From NCBI GenBank assembly GCA_016302405.1, contig JAEDNR010000080.1, forward strand, positions 1 to 8,918: a stretch of DNA of 8,918 nt, written 5' to 3'. The notes beneath the pieces are model-generated. The model was not told the origin of the DNA. It searched no databases and saw only the letters and a program-made list of their open reading frames with translations. The first letter of the stretch is position 1. Each line of letters begins with the position of its first letter. The translations under genes and the position numbers were made by a program. Below are positions 1 through 5,361 of this stretch, in pieces. This DNA is from Oscillospiraceae bacterium (GTDB lineage Bacteria; Bacillota; Clostridia; Oscillospirales; Oscillospiraceae).

Positions 1-81
1 AGTGTGCGCACTGGTGCCACCCCCCTCGTAAACGCGGGGGGCAAGGCGTCTAACCACCCGTGTACCTTAACTGCCCGACAA
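1..81 (+). repeat. Edge repeat, left copy of an inverted pair
   Basis: The stretch from 19 to 81 matches the reverse complement of 8838-8900 over 63 positions, with 7 differences by eye, all transitions. It contains a small palindrome (AGTG-TGCG-CACT, 1-12), then a hairpin with a C6/G6 stem (20-25 with 36-41), then a shared tail ending TTAACTGCCCGACAA. The hairpin's inner base pairs covary between the two copies. No open reading frame uses it. It is probably a dispersed intergenic element; its outer boundary lies outside the window. Confidence 0.8.
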
Positions 82-102
82 ATTCCCAATTTGCCGCGCT
101 GC

Positions 103-132
103 TTAACCCAATAGCATTCGTATTTTTATAAG
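103..132 (+). promoter_or_regulatory. Possible promoter of the HAD-GNAT gene pair
   Basis: TTAACC (103-108) lies 18 nt before TATAAG (127-132), which would start transcription near 139, about 35 nt before the ATG at 174. The -35 box is weak, so this is only a candidate. Confidence 0.35.
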
Positions 133-173
133 ACCGTTTTACGGATTCAAAAGAAAGATAAGGAGGCCGGACC

Positions 174-896
174 ATGAAGAAGCAGTATGATAACTTCCTT
201 TTTGACCTGTACGGAACTCTGGTGGATATTCACACCGATGAAGAAAAGGACGCGCTCTGGGAAGACTGCGCCCGGGAGCTGAAACGGCAGGGTGTCACGG
301 CGCAGCCGGAAGCGCTGCGGGAGCAGTATGCCGAGGGTGTGAGAACCCTGGAAGCCCGGGACAGGGCAACGCGAGGTCCCGGCGCGGAAATCGACCTGGA
401 GCCGGTGTTCCGTGGGATGCTGGAATCGGGCGGAAAACCAGCGCCCGCAGAGCAGGTCCGTGATTTCGCCGGCTTTTTCCGGATGGCGTCCCTGGAAAAG
501 CTGCGGCTGTTCCCCGGGGCGGCGGAGCTGCTCACAGCCATCCGGCGGGCAGGAAAGCACGCCTACCTGCTGTCCAATGCCCAGTCCCTGTTTACCCGTC
601 CGGAGCTAGACAAGCTGGGCCTGACGGAACTGTTTGACGGGATATTGCTCTCCTCCGAGGTTGGCTATAAGAAGCCGGACCCCAAGTTTTACCGGGCCAT
701 GCTGGAAAAATACAGCTTGGACCCCGCCCGCACCGTGATGATCGGCAACGACGACGAGGCCGACTGCCGGGGCGCGGCGGCGGTGGGGCTGGACAGCTGC
801 TATGTGGCTACCGAGCAGTCCCCGGCTTTAACCCGGCCCCTGCCGGAAAACTGCGCCGTTTTATCTGTCATTGCCGATGCCATGGCCCTGGTCTGA
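174..896 (+). CDS. HAD-family hydrolase (subfamily IA type)
   Basis: This 240-residue cytoplasmic protein belongs to the haloacid dehalogenase-like superfamily. Most members are small-molecule phosphatases acting through an aspartyl intermediate. Motif I is FDLYGTLVD (residues 10-18), with D11 as nucleophile. The usual second Asp is Tyr13, as in L-2-haloacid dehalogenases and many clostridial homologues. Motif II is LLSNAQ (S134), motif III is GYKKPDP (K166/K167) and motif IV is IGNDDEAD (D193, D194, D197). The cap domain occupies roughly residues 20-110. Length is normal for the subfamily. The start is fixed by AGGAGG at 161-166, seven bases before the ATG. The GNAT gene follows after 12 nt in the same frame, suggesting co-transcription. 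The family is secure; the substrate cannot be told, and the DxY motif leaves phosphatase versus another hydrolase activity open. Confidence 0.9.
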   Translation: MKKQYDNFLFDLYGTLVDIHTDEEKDALWEDCARELKRQGVTAQPEALREQYAEGVRTLEARDRATRGPGAEIDLEPVFRGMLESGGKPAPAEQVRDFAGFFRMASLEKLRLFPGAAELLTAIRRAGKHAYLLSNAQSLFTRPELDKLGLTELFDGILLSSEVGYKKPDPKFYRAMLEKYSLDPARTVMIGNDDEADCRGAAAVGLDSCYVATEQSPALTRPLPENCAVLSVIADAMALV

Positions 897-908
897 AAGG
901 CGGCAGGC

Positions 909-1337
909 GTGAAAGCGGAAAGAAAGGATGCCGCGGCCCTGGCGCCGCTGGTTGGAAAGCTTTGGCCGGAGCACACCGAGGAAGCGCTTGCCCGAATTCT
1001 GACAGAGTACATAGCTTCGCCGGAAGCTGCCGTGTTTGCCTGCCGGGAGGATGACAGGTTTGTGGGGGTAGCCCTGTGCTGCCTGCGCCATGACTATGTG
1101 GAGGGCTGCGAAACCAGCCCCGTTGGATACCTGGAAGGGATCTATGTGGAGGAAAGCTGCCGCCTGGCGGGCAACGCCCGGGCACTGGTGGGACAGTGCG
1201 AGCAGTGGGCAAAAAGTATGGGCTGCCGGGAATTTGCCAGCGACTGCGAGCTGACAAACAAAACTTCCCTGGCCTTTCATTTGAGCCTGGGCTTTACCGA
1301 GGAAAACCGGATCATCTGCTTTAAGAAAAACCTGTAA
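909..1337 (+). CDS. GNAT acetyltransferase resembling aminoglycoside 6'-N-acetyltransferase
   Basis: This 142-residue GNAT-fold protein would transfer acetyl from acetyl-CoA to an amine. Several segments resemble the AAC(6')-I family: RHDYVEG (60-66), SPVGYLEGIYVE (70-81), EFASDCEL (108-115) and the C-terminal NRIICFKK (133-140). The acetyl-CoA pyrophosphate loop is RLAGNA (85-90), fitting the R/QxxGxG/A pattern, though Asn89 replaces the usual Ile. Length matches AAC(6') enzymes of about 140-150 residues. The start is a GTG, the first start codon after the HAD stop; a modest AAGGCGG at 898-904 precedes it, so translation may be coupled to the upstream gene. Base composition matches its neighbours and no mobile element is adjacent, suggesting a resident gene. 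Fold is very likely and AAC(6') relationship likely; whether it confers resistance, or acetylates aminoglycosides at all, is inference. Confidence 0.8.
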   Translation: MKAERKDAAALAPLVGKLWPEHTEEALARILTEYIASPEAAVFACREDDRFVGVALCCLRHDYVEGCETSPVGYLEGIYVEESCRLAGNARALVGQCEQWAKSMGCREFASDCELTNKTSLAFHLSLGFTEENRIICFKKNL

Positions 1338-1359
1338 AAATGCTTATCGGGTTAATACA

Positions 1360-1568
1360 GCAAAGCGATAAATTGGAATTTAATTGACAATTGACAATGA
1401 ACAATTGACAATTAAGGAATCCCTTCGGGATGATTTAAAATAAAAAGAATTTGGACGAAAATACTCAGAATTATTTTAAAATTGTCCCGTAGGGACACAA
1501 TAATTGTCAACTGTCAATTGTCAATTGTCAATTCGGCGAAGCCGCTAAATTCCAATTTATCTGTTTGC
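1360..1568. repeat. MITE-like palindromic element with terminal inverted repeats
   Basis: The gap between the GNAT and protease genes is nearly filled by this AT-rich element. Its ends are 22-bp inverted repeats with two mismatches (1360-1381 and 1547-1568), including a perfect 15-bp core GATAAATTGGAATTT. Just inside are tandem copies of AATTGACA on the left (about 1382-1412) and their complements on the right (about 1500-1532), so the whole element can fold back on itself. Two small hairpins sit in the centre: ATCCC-TTC-GGGAT (1419-1431, loop shown without its flanking T) and TGTCCC-GTA-GGGACA (1483-1497). No coding capacity is seen. A target-site duplication is not evident. Confidence 0.8.
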
Positions 1569-1621
1569 CCGAAAAGCCGACCATTCCGGAGCGGGCCGGG
1601 AACCGAAAAAGGAGGAATCCA

Positions 1622-2620
1622 ATGAAAATCAGCATCCATAAAGAAACCGTCGCCCCCATGACCGCCTGGCTGAAAAATGCCAGGGAGCAGGGAACACGGA
1701 ACGAAAAGGCCCTGCGGGCCATTCTTTCCATGCCGGACTACGGCGTGGAGTTTCAGCGCTACGCAGAGCCGAACCTGCCGGTGTGCGGCATCGGCTTTGA
1801 GGAAGCCGTGGACTTTTTCCTCCATTTTGATGAAAAAGATTTTGAGAATCCAAGGCTTGCCTATAAGAAAGAGTCCTTTCTGGCGTTCTATAACGACCTG
1901 GATAACCGCCTGAAGAAAATGGAGATGCTTGACAGCATCACGGCGGAGGACCTGGGGCTTGTGGAGCGGCTGCTGGAAAACGGACTGCCGGATTCCATGG
2001 TAGCGGAAATGGACCGGTTTACGGTGCTGCTGACCGTGTCCATCGGCAACTCCATGGGCTGGCCCTACGGGGAGTACATCCATTTTGACGTAGCCAATCT
2101 GGATACTCTGGGGGATAAGCAGACCTTCCTCCATGTTCTGGCCCACGAGATCCACCACATCATGTTCTCCCAGCTTCTTCCGGAGGAAATGTCCCCCCGT
2201 CAGTATTTCTTTGTGAATTTTGCCTTTGAGGGCCTGGCGGTGCATTTCTGCAACAACGCCGCAACCCCCGGCAAGCCCGCCAAGTACCCCGGGCCCACGC
2301 TGGGCATGGACGAAAATAGCTGGCAGTTTTACCGGGAGCAGCATGCGGAGCTGATTCGGAAGGTCCTGGCGGACGGGGAAAAAGCGAGGGACATGACCAT
2401 GGAGCAGGTTGAGAAGCTGGTAAGCGAATATGAGCAGTTCACCTTTACCTCCCTGAAAACCGGAGAAACCCGGAAGGTGCTCCAATATCCTACCTATTAT
2501 ATTGGCTGCTGCCTCTGGGGCCGCATCGACCTGGCCCTGGGCAAGGAGCGGCTTTTCGAAGCGCTGGGTAGCTTCGACGGCTTCCTGGATGCCTGGAAAG
2601 AAGTGGAAAGGGCTTCGTAA
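1622..2620 (+). CDS. Putative zinc-dependent protease (HExxH protein)
   Basis: This 332-residue protein has no signal peptide or membrane segment and is probably cytoplasmic. It carries a metalloprotease motif, LAHEIHHIMF, with HExxH at residues 175-179. A likely third zinc ligand, E203, lies in FAFEGLAVHF 24 residues later, a gluzincin-like arrangement. The layout, with an N-terminal helical region, HExxH, an EG-A segment, and a C-terminal YPTYYIGCCLWGRI segment (about 289-302), resembles the DUF5700 group of putative zinc proteases. I assign this by resemblance, not by search. The ATG at 1622 is chosen because GGAGG (1611-1615) sits six bases upstream. A longer reading from 1565 starts inside the upstream repeat and lacks a ribosome site. 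It is followed by a hairpin and appears to be transcribed alone. Substrate unknown. Confidence 0.75.
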   Translation: MKISIHKETVAPMTAWLKNAREQGTRNEKALRAILSMPDYGVEFQRYAEPNLPVCGIGFEEAVDFFLHFDEKDFENPRLAYKKESFLAFYNDLDNRLKKMEMLDSITAEDLGLVERLLENGLPDSMVAEMDRFTVLLTVSIGNSMGWPYGEYIHFDVANLDTLGDKQTFLHVLAHEIHHIMFSQLLPEEMSPRQYFFVNFAFEGLAVHFCNNAATPGKPAKYPGPTLGMDENSWQFYREQHAELIRKVLADGEKARDMTMEQVEKLVSEYEQFTFTSLKTGETRKVLQYPTYYIGCCLWGRIDLALGKERLFEALGSFDGFLDAWKEVERAS

Positions 2621-2654
2621 GCTTCGCCGCCCCCGGTGGGGCGCGGGGCAGAAA

Positions 2655-2682
2655 AACAGCCGCCTGTGGTCAGGCGGCTGTT
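2655..2682. terminator. Hairpin after the protease gene, probable terminator
   Basis: A perfect 12-bp stem AACAGCCGCCTG / CAGGCGGCTGTT closes a TGGT loop. It lies 34 nt after the protease stop. The plus-strand U tract is poor (TTCAGT), while the minus strand has a run of five A's on the template side (2652-2656), so it may work better for minus-strand transcripts. No nearby minus-strand gene ends here. Confidence 0.6.
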
Positions 2683-2703
2683 CAGTGCGTCAAAAAAGTT
2701 AGA

Positions 2704-2832
2704 GTCATTCCGAGAAAGTAGCGCACTACTTTCGTGGGAATCCCCCGGTCAGAAGGGAAACCTCCTGATACCGACTCGAAAAATCGGGGGGGATTGCCAC
2801 ACCAGTGACATCGGTCACTGGTTCGCAATGAC
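2704..2832. repeat. Pair of convergent REP-like units
   Basis: The first unit (2704-2746) runs GTCATTCCGAG...CGTGGGAATCCCCC around the hairpin AAAGTAGCGCACTACTTT. The second unit (2788-2832) is in the opposite orientation, GGGGGATTGCCACACC...GGTTCGCAATGAC, around the hairpin CCAGTGACATCGGTCACTGG. Both share the conserved ends of the units at 5568-5959 but have different central hairpins. The paired opposite arrangement is BIME-like. Confidence 0.75.
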
Positions 2833-2893
2833 AGCTTTCTTTTTCTTTGTGCTATTTGACGAAACCTTTCCTTAGTGAGACAGCCCCTTCATA

Positions 2894-3019
2894 GTGCGGC
2901 CGGCATGGGCGAAATCTAAAGGGTGAAAGTCCCGAACCCGCCCGGTAGTGGGAAGGGGATAGCTGAACACCAAGGGTGTCCATTGTGAGGTGGAATCTGA
3001 AGGAAGGTGTAAGCTGACG
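2894..3019 (+). mobile_element. Group II intron, 5' end only (truncated)
   Basis: The sequence begins with GTGCG (2894-2898), the canonical 5' boundary of group II introns. It continues with GGGTGAAAGTCCC (2921-2933), CCCGGTAGTGGGAA (2941-2954), and CAAGGGTGTCCATTG followed by GAGGTGGAATCTGAAGGAAG (about 2971-3006). I recognise these as domain I blocks of Firmicutes group II introns. The remaining ribozyme domains and the reverse transcriptase/maturase are absent; the match ends near 3010-3019, where an unrelated terminator begins. This is a dead fragment. Recognition is from memory of the family, not from a structure search. Confidence 0.7.
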
Positions 3020-3061
3020 AATCCTCCTGCCCTCAGGAATGAGACGGCAGGAGGATTTTTT
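3020..3061 (+). terminator. Strong rho-independent terminator
   Basis: A perfect 12-bp stem AATCCTCCTGCC (3020-3031) / GGCAGGAGGATT (3046-3057) with a 14-nt loop is followed at once by a U tract (T at 3056-3061). It would stop plus-strand transcription coming from the truncated intron and shield the resolvase relic. Confidence 0.8.
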
Positions 3062-3139
3062 GCAATTATTCAAAGCGTATATCATCCGTTTCCACAAGGA
3101 ACGGATACGCTGGACTGCCGGGAGGGCAGAGCCGACCCT

Positions 3140-3409
3140 ATGAGCGAGGCTTTCTTACAGATGGCTGGTGTATTCAGTCAGTTGGAACTTGCTATGATAC
3201 GGGAGCGTGTGCGGTCTGGGATGGCGAACGCCAGAGCCAAGGGCAAACAGATAGGCCGTCCGCAGACCACCAAAGACAGCATTCCCGCAATCTTCCTCCG
3301 GCACTATCCCGCATATAAAAGCGGGCAACTCAATATCACGGAACTTTCAAGGGTGTGCGATTTGAGCAGAACGACCATTTACAAATACATTTCTCTTTTG
3401 GAAGTATAA
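3140..3409 (+). pseudogene. Serine recombinase (resolvase family), C-terminal fragment
   Basis: About 89 residues remain of a small serine recombinase that is normally near 185-200 residues. What remains is the end of the catalytic domain with the long dimer helix (FLQMAGVFSQLELAMIRERV, then SGMANARAKG), the linker GKQIGRPQT, and the C-terminal helix-turn-helix (ITELSRVCDLSRTTIYKYISLLE). The N-terminal catalytic half with the active-site serine and arginines is missing, so it cannot catalyse strand exchange. The homologous frame may begin slightly earlier, near 3101 (TDTLDCREGRADP), but upstream of that it runs through the terminator and intron fragment. The ATG at 3140 has only a distant GGAGG (3121-3125). 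Such resolvases occur in mobile elements of Firmicutes. It might still be expressed as a DNA-binding remnant. Confidence 0.8.
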
Positions 3410-3447
3410 GGAAACAGGGGGCCGTGGCTCCCTGTTTCCTTATACTT
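3402..3447. terminator. 18-bp perfect hairpin at the end of the resolvase fragment
   Basis: AAGTATAAGGAAACAGGG (3402-3419) pairs perfectly with 3430-3447 around a 10-nt loop. The stem includes the recombinase stop codon (3407-3409). There is no U tract on either strand, so it may be a factor-assisted terminator, a recombination-site remnant or simply a palindrome. Confidence 0.5.
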
Positions 3448-3515
3448 GGTAAAATGTATGTATGCGTCAGAATTACCAATGTTCTTTCTGTATCCTCATA
3501 TAATAGTCATAGTCA

Positions 3516-4337
3516 TTAGTAATTGACAAATCCTAAATCGGCCATTGTAAAGCCAGTATCAGCATTATCAAGAATTTTTTCAAAACAAGAGGTAATAATC
3601 GTTTGCTGCATAGCAACCCGATTGTTAAATGCGGGTGCTTTACGGGTATCATCCATTGAACCATCTGTGTCAATGTGAATAAACTCCGACCATTGAACTG
3701 GGTCGTTGGCTTTGTAGGAGGCTATATCCCATAAGCAAGTTCCAACATTCTGGAAGGTTGAAGAACCTTTGGGTCCCTTAAATGTTACTTCTGCTTTTGC
3801 TTCCAGTTCAGGTTGCATTTGCTTTCCATCAAAAGATACCACCGTATTTGTGACTGTAGTTTGACTTGCGCTGAGAATTGGGTAACTGATTTTTTCGGTA
3901 GATTGAATACTTACAACGATGCTTTTTCCTTGCTTGCGGATTTCACAGAGGCTTTCTACCTGAGTGCTTTCTTCCACATCATATTGGTCAAATTTTTCAC
4001 TAATTGGGCCGTTCTCACCCAGAAAATTAATAAATATTCCCCAAGCAGTCAGACGCAGATATTCACTAACTTCCTCTGATTGCTCCGCTATCAAAAACTG
4101 CTCTCGTGCATTAACGTAATCACCGTTTTCAAACAGCATCTTCGCATAGTCATAACGGCACTGGTTAAGTAAGTCTCGACTATTTTCATAATCGCCCAGT
4201 GCTTCAAATCTTTCCATTGCTTCAAGATAGTTACCGCTCTCATACAAAGAAACTGCTTTCTTGTAATCTGAACTATCACATCCAGCAAGTGTTCCGATTA
4301 TTGCTAAAGACAGAATTACCGCAACAATCTTCTTCAT
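3516..4337 (-). CDS. TPR-containing lipoprotein
   Basis: This 273-residue protein begins with a lipoprotein signal peptide: MKK, a hydrophobic stretch, then the lipobox LAGC with the lipidated Cys20. It should be anchored on the outer face of the membrane. Residues 23-90 are rich in tetratricopeptide-like helices (YKKAVSLYESGNYLEAMERFEALGD is the first; DYAKMLFENGDYVNAREQF the second), a protein-binding scaffold. The remaining 180 residues look like a beta-rich extracellular domain I cannot name. The start is set by TCCTTCT at 4344-4350, the complement of AGAAGGA, six bases before the ATG. It is transcribed away from the XRE regulator across a 120-bp AT-rich gap. Base composition is clearly lower in GC than the flanking genes, in keeping with acquired DNA. 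The role is unknown. Confidence 0.85.
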   Translation of the reverse strand: MKKIVAVILSLAIIGTLAGCDSSDYKKAVSLYESGNYLEAMERFEALGDYENSRDLLNQCRYDYAKMLFENGDYVNAREQFLIAEQSEEVSEYLRLTAWGIFINFLGENGPISEKFDQYDVEESTQVESLCEIRKQGKSIVVSIQSTEKISYPILSASQTTVTNTVVSFDGKQMQPELEAKAEVTFKGPKGSSTFQNVGTCLWDIASYKANDPVQWSEFIHIDTDGSMDDTRKAPAFNNRVAMQQTIITSCFEKILDNADTGFTMADLGFVNY

Positions 4338-4414
4338 TTTCCATCCTTCTTTCTCTAATTATAAACTATAAGCACATATAATAGCCCATAGCATTTGTGT
4401 AATTCTATCAAATA

Positions 4415-4452
4415 CGCCTATATAATTCAAGTATAATTTCACTATATAGGCG
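4415..4452 (+). promoter_or_regulatory. Palindromic operator and promoter of the XRE regulator
   Basis: The perfect inverted repeat CGCCTATATA (4415-4424) / TATATAGGCG (4443-4452) has an 18-bp spacer. TATAAT boxes occur at 4421-4426 and 4432-4437, within or overlapping it, and the right arm runs into the XRE gene's ribosome binding site (AGGCGGTG, 4448-4455). A convincing -35 box is not seen. The position suggests autorepression by the XRE protein; that is inference. Confidence 0.6.
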
Positions 4453-4460
4453 GTGATTTG

Positions 4461-4793
4461 ATGGATTACTACAAGATAGGGCAGAAGATACGCAAAATCC
4501 GCAAGGCACATGGACTGTCGCAGGAGGAACTTGCAGAAAAGGTCAACATCTCCACCACCCACATGAGCCACATTGAAACCGGGAACACCAAATTGAGCCT
4601 GCCCGTGTTCGTAGATATCGCAAACGCTTTGGAAGTGCGAACCGATGACCTGTTAGATAATCCAGCCACCGCAACCACCAGCACCTCCCTTGATGAAATC
4701 GCCACCGTTCTGGAACGCTGTTCCGCACAGGAAGCAAAAGTCATAGCCGATGTGGTAAAGGCTACGAAACGCTCCATAGACAAGCATTTATAA
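4461..4793 (+). CDS. XRE-family helix-turn-helix transcriptional regulator
   Basis: This 110-residue DNA-binding protein has one Cro/CI-type HTH domain at about residues 6-62 (IGQKIRKIRKAHGLSQEELA, then VNISTTHMSHIETGNTKLSL, then LPVFVDIANALEVRTDDLL). A short C-terminal tail with predicted helices (SLDEIATVLERCSAQEAKVIADVV) follows, likely for dimerisation. The ATG at 4461 is preferred; the TTG codon just before it is in frame but sits closer to the ribosome site AGGCGGTG (4448-4455). A palindrome overlaps its promoter and leader, so it probably controls itself and perhaps the divergent lipoprotein gene. An intrinsic terminator follows two bases after the stop. Small regulators of this kind are frequent on conjugative and integrative elements of Firmicutes. 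The family is certain; the regulon is not known. Confidence 0.9.
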   Translation: MDYYKIGQKIRKIRKAHGLSQEELAEKVNISTTHMSHIETGNTKLSLPVFVDIANALEVRTDDLLDNPATATTSTSLDEIATVLERCSAQEAKVIADVVKATKRSIDKHL

Positions 4794-4794
4794 C

Positions 4795-4825
4795 AAGGGC
4801 GGGCAAATCCGCCCTTTTCTCTTTC
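4795..4825 (+). terminator. Rho-independent terminator of the XRE gene
   Basis: The stem AAGGGCGG (4795-4802) / CCGCCCTT (4809-4816) with a 6-nt loop is followed by TTCTCTTTCC, giving a U-rich tail on the plus strand. Confidence 0.8.
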
Positions 4826-4834
4826 CTTTTGGTA

Positions 4835-4843
4835 TGCTATACT
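4835..4843 (+). promoter_or_regulatory. Extended -10 promoter for the WYL-like fragment
   Basis: TGCTATACT forms an extended -10 element (TG at 4835-4836, TATACT at 4838-4843). No clear -35 box lies 17 bp upstream. Transcription would begin near 4850, about 25 nt before the ATG at 4875. Confidence 0.5.
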
Positions 4844-4874
4844 GACAGAAAACCCACCACGGAGGAGGGATTGT

Positions 4875-5114
4875 ATGGAAGAAAAGGACAGTTGGGGTCT
4901 CACGGAGGAAGAAATCAAACAGAGACTCCGTCGGCAAAACCAAGAGAACAGCAAAAGGGGATTTGCAGGGGGAGGCCGTTCCTCTGGACAGGGCGTAAAA
5001 CTGCTCTATATCCGGGATTATCTCTACGCCAAAGCCACCAAGGAGCATCCAAAGAAAGCCAAAGAGATACAGACATTTTTAGCATCAAAAAACATTGTGG
5101 GATTGTCCAGATAA
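4875..5114 (+). CDS. Small protein resembling the N-terminus of a WYL-domain regulator (truncated)
   Basis: This 79-residue ORF has its own strong ribosome site (GGAGGAGGGA, 4861-4870) and a probable promoter. Residues 1-40 are charged and glycine-rich, with EEEIKQRLRRQNQ. Residues 42-74 (KLLYIRDYLYAKATKEHPKK, then AKEIQTFLASKNI) resemble the N-terminal winged-helix segment of WYL-domain transcription factors, where LLY...D.L...T.EEHP...EI..YL...GI is typical. Full-length members are about 300-340 residues. Here the reading stops at IVGLSR, before the rest of the HTH and the whole WYL sensor domain, and I could not find the continuation in other frames. It is therefore most likely the remnant of a truncated regulator, although an intact small protein is possible. 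It belongs to the AT-richer accessory segment and is read in the same direction as the XRE gene. Confidence 0.6.
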   Translation: MEEKDSWGLTEEEIKQRLRRQNQENSKRGFAGGGRSSGQGVKLLYIRDYLYAKATKEHPKKAKEIQTFLASKNIVGLSR

Positions 5115-5135
5115 AGATAGTTTTTTGGACATAAT

Positions 5136-5184
5136 TCAGACCTCATGCCTTTCTCAAAAATGGGGGAGCAGGCATGAGGTCTGA
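5136..5184. repeat. 15-bp perfect inverted repeat downstream of the WYL-like fragment
   Basis: TCAGACCTCATGCCT (5136-5150) pairs with AGGCATGAGGTCTGA (5170-5184) across a 19-nt loop. Only a short TTTC follows on the plus strand. It may serve as a terminator for the small gene ending at 5114, but the tail is weak. Confidence 0.55.
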
Positions 5185-5190
5185 TTTCTG

Positions 5191-5231
5191 GAAAAGAAAA
5201 ACCCTTGAAAACACTTGGCTTTCAAGGGTTT
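5191..5231 (-). terminator. Intrinsic terminator behind the truncated tRNA copy
   Basis: The perfect 12-bp stem AAACCCTTGAAA (5199-5210) / TTTCAAGGGTTT (5220-5231) has a 9-nt loop. Read on the minus strand it ends in TTTTTCTTTTC, a good U tract. It sits directly after the truncated tRNA-Val 3' end at 5231-5252, just as the terminator at 5362-5401 sits after the intact tRNA. Confidence 0.75.
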
Positions 5232-5252
5232 GGTGGAGACTACGGGACTCGA
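5231..5252 (-). pseudogene. Truncated tRNA-Val copy (3' acceptor/T-arm end only)
   Basis: These 22 bases are identical to 5401-5422, the CCA end, acceptor 3' strand, T-stem 3' strand and most of the T loop of the intact tRNA-Val; the match extends two bases further left (5229-5230 with 5399-5400). The rest of the tRNA is missing and is replaced by the three-hairpin element. This could be an attachment-site duplication left by an integrated element or the remains of a tandem tRNA duplication. Confidence 0.75.
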
Positions 5253-5352
5253 TTGCCGGTTTGCCGATGGCAAACCGTAAGGTAGTGACCAGTTTTTGAA
5301 CTGGTCACCCCGACAGTCCAGCGGACTGTCGGATATAATGGGTTCGAGTCCC
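5244..5352. other. Three-hairpin cloverleaf-like element with tRNA-like ends
   Basis: An outer 9-bp stem GGGACTCGA (5244-5252) / TCGAGTCCC (5344-5352) encloses three consecutive perfect hairpins. These are CGGTTTGCC-GAT-GGCAAACCG (5257-5277), a 10-bp stem GTGACCAGTT / AACTGGTCAC with loop TTTG (5285-5308), and a 10-bp stem CCGACAGTCC / GGACTGTCGG with loop AGC (5310-5332). Linkers are 4, 7, 1 and 11 nt. The outer arms are tRNA T-loop and T-stem sequence facing outward on opposite strands; the right arm continues into CTTCATCA, like another tRNA acceptor end. No coding capacity. Function unknown. Confidence 0.75.
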
Positions 5353-5361
5353 TGCTTCATC

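Noticed and set aside
1565..1621. Upstream start for the zinc protease gene
   Set aside because: The alternative start overlaps the repeat element and lacks a ribosome site, whereas the ATG at 1622 has GGAGG at proper spacing.
1514..2485. 323-residue minus-strand ORF across the protease gene
   Set aside because: Antisense to the HExxH protein, no recognisable motif, and its end overlaps the AT-rich repeat.
2636..2875. 79-residue ORF after the protease gene
   Set aside because: It covers the terminator hairpin and the REP-like pair; it is not conserved-looking and has no ribosome site.
2990..3139. N-terminal extension of the recombinase fragment
   Set aside because: The frame starts from a GTG inside the group II intron fragment and runs through an intrinsic terminator; no similarity to a recombinase catalytic domain is seen before about 3101.
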